Assembly (NCBI GenBank): GCA_003505715.1
Contig: DNXU01000279.1
Location: 13,637 to 31,807 of the forward strand
DNA length: 18,171 bases
Direction of reading: 5' to 3'
From: Cyanobacteria bacterium UBA8803
GTDB lineage: Bacteria; Cyanobacteriota; Cyanobacteriia; Cyanobacteriales; Coleofasciculaceae
The stretch's first letter is position 1. Each line of letters starts with the position of its first letter. The notes beneath the pieces are model-generated. The model made no database searches, was not told the origin of the DNA, and saw nothing but the letters and a program-made list of their open reading frames with translations. Position numbers and translations under genes: made by a program. Positions 8,175 to 15,829 of the stretch are shown piece by piece.

Positions 8175-9632
8175 ATGAGTAAAGAAATATTGGGGGTCAG
8201 GAGTGTAGTCTGGGTAATCGGTGTAAGTGCGTTGATTTTATTTGGCTGTAGTAGTCTAAGACATGCTCTATTCCAATCTACAGCCTTCGATCTGGGATAT
8301 TTTGACCAAGCCCTTTATCTGATTAGCCAAGGACAAACACCAATTGTTTCCTTCTGGGGTTATCACTTTATGGGGGGTCATGCTGATTGGATTCTCTACG
8401 GACTGGCTTTACTTTACAAAATATCCCCAAATGTTCACTGGCTATTTGCTGTGCAGGCAATGGCTTTGGCTTTAGGTGCCTTACCTACCTTCTATCTAGC
8501 TCATCAGGCAGGGTTGAAAGAACCACAAGCAACAGCGATGGCAGTGGTGTACTTGCTGTACCCATTGGTTTTTAATATCAATTTATTTGATTTTCACCCA
8601 GAAGTAATGGCTCTACCAGCTATCTTAGGAGCAGTTTTAGCAGCGCGAGACAATCGCATAGGTTGGTTTTGTTTAGCGATCGCCTTCATCTTGGGTTGTC
8701 GGGATGCTTTATCTCTGACGGTAGCAGCCATGGGGTTTTGGTTGTTAGTCTTTGAAAAGAAGCGCCTATTGGGATCAATTGCTCTTTTTGCTGGCATTGC
8801 TTGGTTTATCGTTGCTACTCAGGTAGTCATACCCTATTTCCGACCTGGTGGCGTAGAAGCAGTGGGGCGTTATGCCGAGCTGGGGAACTCCTTGGGGGAG
8901 ATTGTTATAAATCTGCTGCTTCAACCATGGTTGGTTTTAGGCAGACTGTTCACTTTGTCTAACTTAGAATACCTGCTTTTATTATTAGCGCCAATAATTT
9001 GGGGGCTTTCACCTCAGTATCTGGCACCTCTAGTGGGTGCTATTCCTAATTTAGGGATGAATCTCCTCACCGACTATCAATCACAAAAAGATTTAATCCA
9101 TCAGTACTCTTTACCCATATTGCCCTTTCTGTTATTAGCCGTTATTTCAACCCTAGCAGCAGGTAAAGGATGGCTGCAAAACAGGCGGGGAATTATCTTG
9201 TGGTCGTTAGTAGCTTTCGTTGCTTTAGCCAAGTTTGGTTATTTTGGTTCAAACTATCTAAAATCTCTGGATACCTGGCAAGCCACCAGAGAAGCCATTG
9301 CTCAGATTCAAACCAAAGGCAGTGTTTTAGTACCAGCTCAAGTTGCTCCTCATTTAACCCACCGTCCTACAGTCCAGTTAGTTGCTGCGGGTTCCGAGTC
9401 AGCTGATTTAAGTAAGTTTGATTATGTACTATTGAACGTGCGCCATCCCGGCTGGGAGAGCAGTCCTCAAGTCGTCAATAGTCTGTTAGCACGGCTCCAA
9501 AATGAACCGGAATTTCAATTAACTTACCAGCGTGATGATGTTTATTTGTTTGTCAAGAAAGACGAAATAGGTAAAGCATCCTGTAGAGAGGGTGTAGGGA
9601 AATCGCTCGACACCCCACACCCTGTATCTTAA
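8175..9632 (+). CDS. DUF2079 multi-pass membrane protein
   Basis: The 485-residue protein has about ten hydrophobic segments, spread from residue 10 to about 360, and a soluble C-terminal part. The N-terminal stretch FDLGYFDQALYLISQGQ and the later NLFDFHPEVMALPAI identify the DUF2079 family (PF09852). This family is distantly related in layout to GT-C fold, dolichyl-phosphate-mannose-type glycosyltransferases. The acidic residues in FDLGYFDQ resemble the catalytic loop of that fold; actual transferase activity is unproven. The last 20 residues after VKKDE come from an inverted-repeat tract and are probably not conserved. The gene converges on the peroxiredoxin gene. Confidence 0.88.
   Translation: MSKEILGVRSVVWVIGVSALILFGCSSLRHALFQSTAFDLGYFDQALYLISQGQTPIVSFWGYHFMGGHADWILYGLALLYKISPNVHWLFAVQAMALALGALPTFYLAHQAGLKEPQATAMAVVYLLYPLVFNINLFDFHPEVMALPAILGAVLAARDNRIGWFCLAIAFILGCRDALSLTVAAMGFWLLVFEKKRLLGSIALFAGIAWFIVATQVVIPYFRPGGVEAVGRYAELGNSLGEIVINLLLQPWLVLGRLFTLSNLEYLLLLLAPIIWGLSPQYLAPLVGAIPNLGMNLLTDYQSQKDLIHQYSLPILPFLLLAVISTLAAGKGWLQNRRGIILWSLVAFVALAKFGYFGSNYLKSLDTWQATREAIAQIQTKGSVLVPAQVAPHLTHRPTVQLVAAGSESADLSKFDYVLLNVRHPGWESSPQVVNSLLARLQNEPEFQLTYQRDDVYLFVKKDEIGKASCREGVGKSLDTPHPVS
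9589..9623. terminator. Inverted repeat between convergent genes
   Basis: AGGGTGT(9589-9595)/ACACCCT(9617-9623) forms a 7-bp stem extended by GGG/CCC. It overlaps the 3' end of the DUF2079 gene and precedes the convergent peroxiredoxin gene. There is no strong T tract on either side, so terminator function is tentative. Confidence 0.45.
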
Positions 9633-9658
9633 AACGGCACCTCTAGGTGAAGGTTTGT

Positions 9659-10294
9659 CTACTTGTTAGGCTGAGGCGTCATCCGCAAATATGGCTTGAT
9701 TTCCTGAACTCCCTTAGGAAACTTCTGCTTTGCTTCCTCCGTGGGGATGGAGGGAACCACCACTACATCTTCTCCTTCTTTCCAGTTAACTGGGGTAGCA
9801 ACGCCATAGTTGTCGGTTAATTGCAGAGAATCAATCACCCGCAAAATTTCATCAAAGTTGCGGCCTGTGCTGGGTGGATAGGTAATAGTCAAGCGCAGCT
9901 TCTTATTGGGGTCAATCACGAAAACGGTGCGCACGGTGACTTTAGCGTTGGCATTGGGATGAATCATCCCGTAAAGTTCTGAAACACTCTTATCCACGTC
10001 GGCAAGAATGGGATAGTTCACCGTGGTGTTTTGTGTCTCGTTGATGTCCCCAATCCATCCTTTATGAGAATCCGCATCATCGACGCTCAATGCAATCACC
10101 TTAGCACCACGCTTTTCAAACTCAGACTTGAGTTTGGCCACCTCGCCTAGTTCTGTGGTGCAAACTGGCGTGTAGTCTGCCGGATGGGAGAACAGGACAA
10201 CCCAATCGTCGCCTGCCCAATCGTAAAAGTTGATTTCACCTTCAGAGGATTGCTGAGTGAAATTTGGTACTGTATCACCAAGTTGAAGAGCCAT
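9659..10294 (-). CDS. 1-Cys peroxiredoxin (Prx6 type)
   Basis: The 211-residue thiol peroxidase reduces peroxides. The peroxidatic Cys45 lies in the canonical PxxxTxxC motif (HPADYTPVCTTE). The long C-terminal extension (about 160-211), with NYGVATPVNWKEGEDVVVVPS, is the Prx6-type dimerisation domain. Length and pattern match cyanobacterial 1-Cys Prx. I start at ATG 10294 (MALQLGDTVPNF) because AGGAG stands 8 nt upstream on the minus strand; the frame extends ten codons further without family support. The protein is cytoplasmic. Confidence 0.95.
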   Translation of the reverse strand: MALQLGDTVPNFTQQSSEGEINFYDWAGDDWVVLFSHPADYTPVCTTELGEVAKLKSEFEKRGAKVIALSVDDADSHKGWIGDINETQNTTVNYPILADVDKSVSELYGMIHPNANAKVTVRTVFVIDPNKKLRLTITYPPSTGRNFDEILRVIDSLQLTDNYGVATPVNWKEGEDVVVVPSIPTEEAKQKFPKGVQEIKPYLRMTPQPNK

Positions 10295-10324
10295 GATTCG
10301 TCTCCTGGTTTGAGAAATCACCAA

Positions 10325-10714
10325 TGTAACGTTGTTTTACACTGGGTCTGACAATAAGGGTATCAGCATTTTTGCAACATACTTTACCCTGTAATGCCTA
10401 TTGATAACCCGATCCAAAACCTGCATTCAATACGCCGATATCCGTACTCAACTATTAAGACACAGAAATAGAGGCTGAAAGTGCTGCGTTGGTAAATTTT
10501 AGCTTCAAGATAAATTTTTGCATATCCTCCCTACGGTTGAGAGATATACATGATTAACCAAGCTAATGGAGGATTCTTCTGTGCGATAAGCTAAAAACCT
10601 ACGTAGCTTACCCCTGTTTATTCGTTTGATTAAATCTTTATTTAGCTATCAAGTTATACAATGGGTTGATTTATCTTCACTCCCTTTCTAGTCCCTAATT
10701 CTTAGCCAAGAAAA
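10325..10714. other. Divergent intergenic region
   Basis: No gene is supported in these 390 nt between the minus-strand peroxiredoxin and the plus-strand LuxR-type regulator. A 7-bp hairpin TAAGCTA/TAGCTTA (10587-10593 and 10604-10610) with a 10-nt loop is the only structure seen; it has no T tract. Confidence 0.45.
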
Positions 10715-11281
10715 ATGACGCTTCTCACGAATTCGGATCTCCAGAACCAGACAGTCAAACAGTTAAGTCTGATTATCCTGACCCATGACGGCAAGGTTCA
10801 ACTGATGACGCAGCCAGCCTGGATGTTGCTGAGTCAGTATTTTCAGATTTCATCAACCCCCGGCTCTGAGCTACCGGAAACTTTGCAGCGATGGATTAAC
10901 CATCAGATATCGCAATTTACTCAAAACGACGAGATTTGTTCGCTAAACCTGCCATTACAGCTAGAGTCTGAAGGAAAACGACTGACGCTCCGGTTCTTAG
11001 TCGATCCCACCGAAGCGCAATATCTGCTGTTGCTTGAAGAACAACAGCCACGCACCTTTGCCGTAAAATCCCTGGAATTGTTGGGTTTAACCAAGCGAGA
11101 GGCAGAGGTGCTGTTTTGGGTTGCCAAAGACAATAGTAATGCAGAGATTGCTGCCATTTTGGGTTGCAGTGATAAGACAATCAAGAAACACCTAGAGCAT
11201 ATCTATGCCAAGTTTGGAGTACAAACTCGTACTGGCGCTATAGTTTTCGCTTTGGAACAATTAGGAATGCTTCACCTGTGA
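10715..11281 (+). CDS. LuxR-type HTH transcriptional regulator
   Basis: The 188-residue protein has a C-terminal LuxR/GerE helix-turn-helix (about 121-188) with LTKREAEVLFWVAKDNSNAE, SDKTIKKHLEHIYAKF and TRTGAIVFALEQLG. The N-terminal 110 residues, starting LIILTHDGKVQLM, look like a degenerate PAS-type sensing domain. There is no receiver aspartate pattern, so it is not a response regulator. The target genes are unknown; divergent transcription from the peroxiredoxin is compatible with, but no evidence for, redox control. Confidence 0.85.
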   Translation: MTLLTNSDLQNQTVKQLSLIILTHDGKVQLMTQPAWMLLSQYFQISSTPGSELPETLQRWINHQISQFTQNDEICSLNLPLQLESEGKRLTLRFLVDPTEAQYLLLLEEQQPRTFAVKSLELLGLTKREAEVLFWVAKDNSNAEIAAILGCSDKTIKKHLEHIYAKFGVQTRTGAIVFALEQLGMLHL

Positions 11282-11469
11282 GGAGGTGCGATCGCCCTGC
11301 TAACCCTCGCGTACCATCCAAACCAGCATCCTTAGAATTGGCTCAACCGGAGGAAACGGGTAATCTCCCACATCAATCGTCACTACTTGTTTCTTAGGCC
11401 ATATTCCAAAGCAGATGCGATATTACTCATTTCGATAATAGTGATGTCCAAAACTTAGGATTAAAAATT

Positions 11470-11988
11470 TCAGCTCTCAGGATCTGGCGATCGCGATTTT
11501 TCAAAATAAAGGAGCGGATGCCCATTGACTACTGCACGACCCCTTCGCCTCATGCCTGACTTCTCAAGCACTCGCACAGATGCAATGTTAGGTTCGTCCA
11601 CATCCGCCCTCACCTTGGGAAGGGCAAGCTTCTCCAAGGCATAAATCAATACAGCGCTGGCAGCTTCTGTGGCATAGCCACATCCCCAGCGATCCGGATG
11701 CACTCCATAGATTAAACTGGGAGTTCCTTCCTCTGAAGGCAAAAAGCCAGCAAAGCCAATAACAAGGTCAATACTACGCTCAAAGATCAGCCAGACGCCG
11801 TACCCATGCCGTTCAAAGTTGGCGAGACTGTCCTCAACGTGCGATCGCGCCTCATCTACCGAAATTACCCGATTATCGAATAGGAAATAGCGAACGCGAT
11901 CGTTCGTCCAGAGGGTGTAGAGGAGTTGAATATCCTCGATCTGGCAAGGTCGAAGCTGTAATCTGGTTGTTTCGAGTACGCAACTCAT
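11470..11988 (-). CDS. GNAT acetyltransferase, RimJ/RimL type
   Basis: The 172-residue N-acetyltransferase starts with LETTRLQLRPCQIEDI, characteristic of the RimJ/RimL-like GNAT group. The acetyl-CoA-binding motif A is at 100-109 (RWGCGYATEA), followed by motif B NIASVRVLEKSGMRRRG (134-150). Such enzymes acetylate N-termini or small amines; the substrate here is not predictable. It stands alone between a LuxR-type regulator and a cupin gene. Confidence 0.9.
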   Translation of the reverse strand: MSCVLETTRLQLRPCQIEDIQLLYTLWTNDRVRYFLFDNRVISVDEARSHVEDSLANFERHGYGVWLIFERSIDLVIGFAGFLPSEEGTPSLIYGVHPDRWGCGYATEAASAVLIYALEKLALPKVRADVDEPNIASVRVLEKSGMRRRGRAVVNGHPLLYFEKSRSPDPES

Positions 11989-12150
11989 CCTTATTAACCT
12001 GCGCTGGCAATATCTGTTTTCAGTTCTTCGGGATCGGAAGCGATCGCTACCCTGGGAACCCTAGCTGTTAAATTCATCACTAAAAAAACAGCTCAGGTGT
12101 TGTAGAGTAATAAACTCCTGGATAACCTAAACTGATTCTATATATAAATC

Positions 12151-12525
12151 ATGATGACCGATACTTTACCATCCTCGACCCAACGCACATTTGATGTTGA
12201 AAAATTCGTTCGCTTTTCCGAGGAAAAAGCCATGGTTACGGAAATAGTCATCACGAAACATTCAAGCATTGCTGTCTGGGGTGTCCGTCCCGGACAACAA
12301 GTACCTGCACACACTCACCCCGATGGCCAAGATACGTGGATCGCGATCAGGGGAGAATTGACCTACTATCTTGGCGACGGACAGAAGAAAGTTATTTCCG
12401 CTGGTCATATTGATGTTGCCGAACCGTCGCAGGTTCACGGAGCAATCAATGAGGGATCGGAAGACGCGGTATTTGTCTCCATTTATTCTGCTTCAAGCCT
12501 CCAAGTTGTCAATGCATCCCCCTGA
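12151..12525 (+). CDS. Small cupin-domain protein
   Basis: A 124-residue single-domain cupin. Cupin motif 1 is visible as PGQQVPAHTHPDGQDTWIAIRGE, with metal-ligand candidates His56, His58 and Glu69. Motif 2 is EPSQVHGAIN, with a His near residue 95. It probably binds a divalent metal. The reaction or ligand is unknown. There is no signal peptide. The start is ATG 12151; ATG 12154 is an equivalent alternative. Confidence 0.85.
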   Translation: MMTDTLPSSTQRTFDVEKFVRFSEEKAMVTEIVITKHSSIAVWGVRPGQQVPAHTHPDGQDTWIAIRGELTYYLGDGQKKVISAGHIDVAEPSQVHGAINEGSEDAVFVSIYSASSLQVVNASP

Positions 12526-12689
12526 TTTCGCCAGTACTGTCTAGGTGCATGAAGTGTCAACCCAACCTAGTGTAAGAAGGTAGAAGGCAGAAGGGAATAA
12601 AGCTACGACAGATATAGCGAAGCTATGCGGTAGGCTTGTTGCAGCAATCTTCACGAAGCGCTTATTTCTGAATTAGTTTTGGAAAAAAT

Positions 12690-13550
12690 TTAGCTATCCG
12701 AGCTAAATCGGTTTTGAAATTCTGTAAATATCCTACTCTCTTTAGAAGAATCAAGTACAGAAAATAGCACGCTTTTGAATCTTCCCCCAAATATTGCATT
12801 GGGTAATAATAGATCTGCAAACATTTGAGCCACCATTGATGGCTCATTTTTAAATACCCCACACCCCCAAGCACCTAAAACCAGGGCATCGCAATCATGG
12901 TGAACAGCCAAGCTTAATAATTTTGTCCCCCGACTAGACAAAACTTCGGGTATTTTTTCCATATCTTGAGGTTGGTTCCTCCAGATTGCTCCAGCATTGG
13001 GAGCTGGACTAGTAAGAAAATCAACCAGATAAGGTATATCTAGTAGCGTGCCATCATCTCTTCGGAAAACTGGACAATTAGGTGAGTAGATGATGCGATC
13101 AGAGTATAAGAGCGATTTGTGGGAGCGATGGAAGTCGTAGTATTCAGGGCATTGCAAGAGGCTTTTATACAGTGCAGAACTCCGAGCTAGGCTCTCTTCT
13201 TGGGCTTGAGCGCCATTGAGAAATCCACCTCCTGGGTTTTTAGCGGAAGCAAAATTGAGGACGCCAATTTTATGAAACTGTTGGCTTCGCGCCATTCGTT
13301 CTGCTCCCATGAGGGTGGTTTCATTCCTAACCTCAAATTCAGTATGGGAAAATTGAGGAGAGCGAGCCAGAACGTTAGGTGTGATAGTCGATAAAGCTTC
13401 TGGCTCGTAACATCTTGTTTGCTCCACACAGGATGCCAATGTTGTTTCAATATCAATCCGTTGACCCTCAGGAGAAGAGTAATAGCCCGCTTCAATAATT
13501 TTTAGGGTATCTTGTGCGATCGCAATTCTCCTCATCTTTTCCTGCGCCAT
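12690..13550 (-). CDS. Microbial-type poly(ADP-ribose) glycohydrolase
   Basis: The 286-residue protein matches the bacterial PARG family (TIGR02452-like). The PARG signature GGG-X7-QEE is at 107-119 (GGGFLNGAQAQEE), with the catalytic glutamates at 118/119. Macro-domain elements follow as NPGGGF and VHHDCDALVLGAWGCGVFKN, which binds the ADP-ribose diphosphate. These enzymes remove ADP-ribose from modified macromolecules. The gene starts only 24 nt after the last tRNA of the array on the same strand, so it may be the last gene of that transcript. ATG 13550 has only a weak GGAAGA upstream; Met6 (13535) has a better AGGA and is an alternative start. Confidence 0.9.
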   Translation of the reverse strand: MAQEKMRRIAIAQDTLKIIEAGYYSSPEGQRIDIETTLASCVEQTRCYEPEALSTITPNVLARSPQFSHTEFEVRNETTLMGAERMARSQQFHKIGVLNFASAKNPGGGFLNGAQAQEESLARSSALYKSLLQCPEYYDFHRSHKSLLYSDRIIYSPNCPVFRRDDGTLLDIPYLVDFLTSPAPNAGAIWRNQPQDMEKIPEVLSSRGTKLLSLAVHHDCDALVLGAWGCGVFKNEPSMVAQMFADLLLPNAIFGGRFKSVLFSVLDSSKESRIFTEFQNRFSSDS

Positions 13551-13574
13551 AAAATCGTCTTCCAGTAAATCAAG

Positions 13575-13646
13575 TGGGTGGTATAGGAGTTGAACCTATC
13601 TAGTATCGGTTAAAAGCCGATTGCATAACCGCTCTGCCAACCACCC
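13575..13646 (-). tRNA. tRNA-Lys(TTT)
   Basis: A full 72-nt cloverleaf: acceptor GGGTGGT/ACCACCC, anticodon loop CTTTTAA on stem ATCGG/CCGAT, T-loop TTCAACT, discriminator A, no encoded CCA. It is the last tRNA of the array in the direction of transcription. Confidence 0.93.
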
Positions 13647-13653
13647 TCAAAAA

Positions 13654-13728
13654 TCCGAGTGACAGGACTTGAACCTGTAACATAAAAGTCCCCCAGACAG
13701 ACGCGCTGCCAAACTGCGCCACACCCGG
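13654..13728 (-). tRNA. tRNA-Pro(GGG), damaged anticodon stem
   Basis: Acceptor CCGGGTG/CACTCGG, D stem GCGC/GCGC and T arm ACAGG-TTCAAGT-CCTGT are intact, and the loop CTGGGGG gives anticodon GGG. The anticodon stem is broken: TCTGT faces ACTTT and only two pairs form. It is either a decaying copy or an unusual structure. Confidence 0.75.
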
Positions 13729-13733
13729 ATCAA

Positions 13734-13806
13734 AGGGAATGACAGGAATTGAACCTGCAACCAAGTGATTAAGAGTCACCTGCTCTGCCAATTGGGCTAC
13801 ATTCCC
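13734..13806 (-). tRNA. tRNA-Lys(CTT)
   Basis: A complete 73-nt cloverleaf: acceptor GGGAATG/CATTCCC, loop CTCTTAA on stem GGTGA/TCACT, T-loop TTCAATT. The discriminator reads T rather than the usual A of tRNA-Lys. It immediately follows the EF-Tu gene. Confidence 0.9.
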
Positions 13807-13815
13807 ACAGGTAGG

Positions 13816-13848
13816 GGAAAGGAAATAGAACAAGTCTTTTTCCTTTCC
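13816..13848 (-). other. Long hairpin between EF-Tu gene and tRNA-Lys(CTT)
   Basis: A perfect 10-bp inverted repeat GGAAAGGAAA/TTTCCTTTCC encloses a 13-nt loop just after the EF-Tu stop codon. No T run follows on the minus strand. It may be an RNA processing or stabilising element separating the mRNA from the next tRNA. Confidence 0.55.
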
Positions 13849-13855
13849 TCTTTCC

Positions 13856-15085
13856 CTATTTCAGGATCTGGGAGACAACACCAGCACCGATAGTGCGACC
13901 CCCTTCCCGAATGGCAAAACGCATACCTTGCTCGATGGCGATCGCCTTAAATAACTCAACGTTCATTTTGACGCGATCGCCCGGTATTACCATCTCGGTG
14001 ATGCTGCCATCATCTGCCTGGAAAGATGTAATCTTCCCTGTTACATCCGTTGTCCGCACGAAGAACTGAGGATGGTAACCTGAGAAGAAGGGCGTTTTGC
14101 GGCCTCCTTCTTTTGCGGTCAGAACGTACACTTCAGACTCAAACTCAGTATGGGGTGTAATTGAGCCAGGAGCAGCAATTGCCATACCTCGTTCTACGTC
14201 ATCCTTCTGAATACCCCGCAGTAATAAACCGACGTTATCTCCAGCTATCCCTTCATCGAGGAGTTGCTTAAACATCTCCACGCCGATAACTGTTGTACTA
14301 CGAGTGCCCTTAAGTCCAACCAGTTCAACCGTGTCGCCAACCTTGACTTTACCCCGCTCGATCTTACCCGTAGCAACCGTACCCCGACCTTTGATGGAAA
14401 AGACATCTTCTACTGCCATCAGGAAGGGCTTGTCAAGTTCCCGCTCTGGTGTAGGAATATAGGAGTCTACAGCATCCATGAGTTCATAGATGCGATCAAC
14501 CCACTTATCCTGACCTGGTTGGGTGTTAGGTGCAGCCATCATCTTCTCCAACGCTTGGAGTGCCGAACCTGCCACGATGGGAATTTCATCACCGGGAAAG
14601 TTATAGGAATTCAGAAGTTCACGAAGTTCCAGTTCCACCAGTTCCACCAATTCCGGATCGTCTACCATATCTTGCTTATTCAAGAAAACAATCAGGTAAG
14701 GCACTCCTACCTGCCGTGCCAGCAAAATATGCTCCCGCGTCTGCGGCATCGGGCCATCTGCTGCCGATACTACCAAAATGGCACCATCCATTTGAGCAGC
14801 ACCCGTAATCATATTTTTCACGTAATCAGCATGACCGGGGCAGTCTACGTGAGCATAGTGTCGAGCTTTAGTTTCATACTCAACGTGAGCCGTATTAATC
14901 GTGATTCCCCGTTCCTTTTCCTCTGGGGCTGCATCGATTTCATCGTACCCTTTAGCTGTTGCCTGACCTAGCGCTGCTAAGGTCATCGTAATTGCTGCCG
15001 TTAAGGTCGTTTTTCCGTGGTCAACGTGACCGATGGTGCCGATATTGATATGAGGTTTAGTCCGCTCAAACTTTGTGCGTACCAT
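13856..15085 (-). CDS. tuf: Divergent elongation factor Tu inside the tRNA array
   Basis: EF-Tu delivers aminoacyl-tRNA to the ribosome as a GTP complex. The 409-residue product is full length. It carries P-loop GHVDHGKT (19-26), switch [15 protein letters not shown] (from residue 59), DCPGH with catalytic His85, NKQD (136-139), SAL (174-176), and domains 2 and 3 ending GVVSQILK. Unlike the usual cyanobacterial sequence, Lys330 replaces His in GGR(H)TPFF and His338 replaces Arg in GY(R)PQF. Both positions lie in the domain-3 patch that touches the tRNA T stem. There are no rpsL/rpsG/fusA neighbours; tRNA genes flank it on both sides, so it is most likely a second, specialised copy. ATG 15085 is supported by AAAAGGAG, with 10 nt between GGAG and the start codon. 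The stop is TAG. Confidence 0.96.
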   Translation of the reverse strand: MVRTKFERTKPHINIGTIGHVDHGKTTLTAAITMTLAALGQATAKGYDEIDAAPEEKERGITINTAHVEYETKARHYAHVDCPGHADYVKNMITGAAQMDGAILVVSAADGPMPQTREHILLARQVGVPYLIVFLNKQDMVDDPELVELVELELRELLNSYNFPGDEIPIVAGSALQALEKMMAAPNTQPGQDKWVDRIYELMDAVDSYIPTPERELDKPFLMAVEDVFSIKGRGTVATGKIERGKVKVGDTVELVGLKGTRSTTVIGVEMFKQLLDEGIAGDNVGLLLRGIQKDDVERGMAIAAPGSITPHTEFESEVYVLTAKEGGRKTPFFSGYHPQFFVRTTDVTGKITSFQADDGSITEMVIPGDRVKMNVELFKAIAIEQGMRFAIREGGRTIGAGVVSQILK

Positions 15086-15094
15086 GCATTTGAT

Positions 15095-15102
15095 ACTCCT
15101 TT
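15095..15102 (-). promoter_or_regulatory. Ribosome binding site of the array EF-Tu gene
   Basis: On the minus strand AAAAGGAG precedes the ATG at 15085 by about 10 nt. It fixes this start against the longer open frame, whose 56 extra codons run back through tRNA sequence. Confidence 0.75.
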
Positions 15103-15121
15103 TAGTTTTACTTGGTGGAAA

Positions 15122-15193
15122 CTTTTCGACCTGAATTAGAACCAGGAACCCTGCGCTTAAAAGAAGAGAACTGTGACGTTGAGCGATCGAGGA
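15122..15193 (-). pseudogene. Possible eroded tRNA-Lys(TTT) in the EF-Tu leader
   Basis: The leader holds a good T arm (CCTGG-TTCTAAT-TCAGG, 15130-15146). A loop CTTTTAA follows at the exact tRNA spacing (5 nt, then a 5-nt variable loop). The candidate acceptor TCCTCGA/TCGAAAA keeps five of seven pairs. D and anticodon stems no longer pair. It is either a decayed tRNA or a tRNA-like leader that EF-Tu could bind. Confidence 0.4.
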
Positions 15194-15197
15194 ATCA

Positions 15198-15267
15198 CCC
15201 CTTACCCAGGAGTTGAACCTAGCTACTCGTCCTTCGGAGGGACAAGTCTGCATCCGGCAGGCAAGGG
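15198..15267 (-). tRNA. tRNA-Arg(CCG), shortened D region
   Basis: Acceptor CCCTTGC/GTAAGGG, anticodon loop CTCCGAA on stem TGTCC/GGACG and T arm CTAGG-TTCAACT-CCTGG are present; the discriminator is G. The D region is only 16 nt and forms CTGC/GCAG with a five-base loop instead of a normal D arm. Total length is 70 nt. Confidence 0.72.
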
Positions 15268-15271
15268 AAAA

Positions 15272-15343
15272 TCCACCAGGGAGGTACTGCCCCTCCTACC
15301 TCTGCGTTATCAGCACAGTGCCTCGCTTCTCGGCTTCCGGTGG
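15272..15343 (-). tRNA. tRNA-Ile(GAT)-like with abnormal T-loop
   Basis: Acceptor CCACCGG/CTGGTGG, D stem GCC/GGC, anticodon loop CTGATAA on stem CTGTG/CGCAG and T stem GGAGG/CCTCC all pair; the discriminator is A. The T-loop is GGCAGTA in place of TTCRANY, and the D-loop (GAGAAGCGA) lacks the GG pair. The normal elbow contact would be lost on both sides. Confidence 0.65.
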
Positions 15344-15348
15344 TCAAA

Positions 15349-15434
15349 CGGAAGATGAAGGAATCGAACCTTTACAGGTATTACCTGTACCCCAGCTTTC
15401 GAGACTGGTTGCCATCCATTTAGCAGCATCTTCC
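15349..15434 (-). tRNA. tRNA-Ser(CGA)
   Basis: An 86-nt class II tRNA: acceptor GGAAGAT/ATCTTCC, loop CTCGAAA on CCAGT/GCTGG, long variable hairpin TACAGG..CCTGTA, T-loop TTCGATT, discriminator G. Confidence 0.93.
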
Positions 15435-15488
15435 TTACTTCCTTAAAGCACGCTAGGGAATTAATGCATCCTAGGAGTGCAAGATTGG

Positions 15489-15574
15489 CGGAAGGTGGAA
15501 GAATCGAACTCCTACGGTTATTAGACGTACCACGGTGTTCAAGACCGCTTGCCATCCACTCGGCGGCACCTTCC
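15489..15574 (-). tRNA. tRNA-Ser(TGA)
   Basis: An 86-nt class II tRNA: acceptor GGAAGGT/ACCTTCC, loop CTTGAAC, long variable arm, T-loop TTCGATT, discriminator G. It is closely similar to the neighbouring Ser(CGA), suggesting tandem duplication followed by an anticodon change. Confidence 0.92.
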
Positions 15575-15579
15575 TTGAG

Positions 15580-15655
15580 GGTGTCTGACGGGAGTTGAAC
15601 CCGCTAATGGCTAGCTTCACAGGCTAGTGTCTCCACCGCTTCGACTTCAGACACC
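15580..15655 (-). tRNA. tRNA-His(GTG)
   Basis: Loop CTGTGAA sits on perfect stem CTAGC/GCTAG. The acceptor has the extra 5' G paired with C73 (GGTGTCTG/CAGACACC) that HisRS requires. T arm is GCGGG-TTCAACT-CCCGT. Confidence 0.93.
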
Positions 15656-15659
15656 ATGA

Positions 15660-15732
15660 TGGAGCCAAGGAGAATCGAACTCCTGACCTCTTGCGTGCAA
15701 AGCAAGCGCTCTACCAATTGAGCTATGACCCC
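15660..15732 (-). tRNA. tRNA-Ala(TGC)
   Basis: Loop TTTGCAC is on stem CTTGC/GCAAG. Acceptor GGGGTCA/TGGCTCC shows the G3-U70 wobble that marks alanine tRNAs. Discriminator is A. Confidence 0.94.
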
Positions 15733-15747
15733 AAGTTGATAAGTTGG

Positions 15748-15821
15748 TGGATACTGATCGGAGTCGAACCGACATCTTCCCAGGTGCGAACTGGGCGCTC
15801 TGCCAATTGAGCTACAGACCC
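15748..15821 (-). tRNA. tRNA-Ala(CGC), bulged acceptor stem
   Basis: Loop TTCGCAC is on CCCAG/CTGGG. The 5' strand GGGTCTG pairs with CAGTATCC only if one T on the 3' side bulges; this restores a G3-U70 wobble. Discriminator is A. The same bulge occurs in the adjacent Ala(GGC). Confidence 0.88.
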
Positions 15822-15829
15822 AGGTTTTA

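Noticed and set aside
15086..15253. 56-codon N-terminal extension of EF-Tu
   Set aside because: The extra codons run through the tRNA relic and lack similarity to EF-Tu, while a good ribosome binding site precedes ATG 15085.
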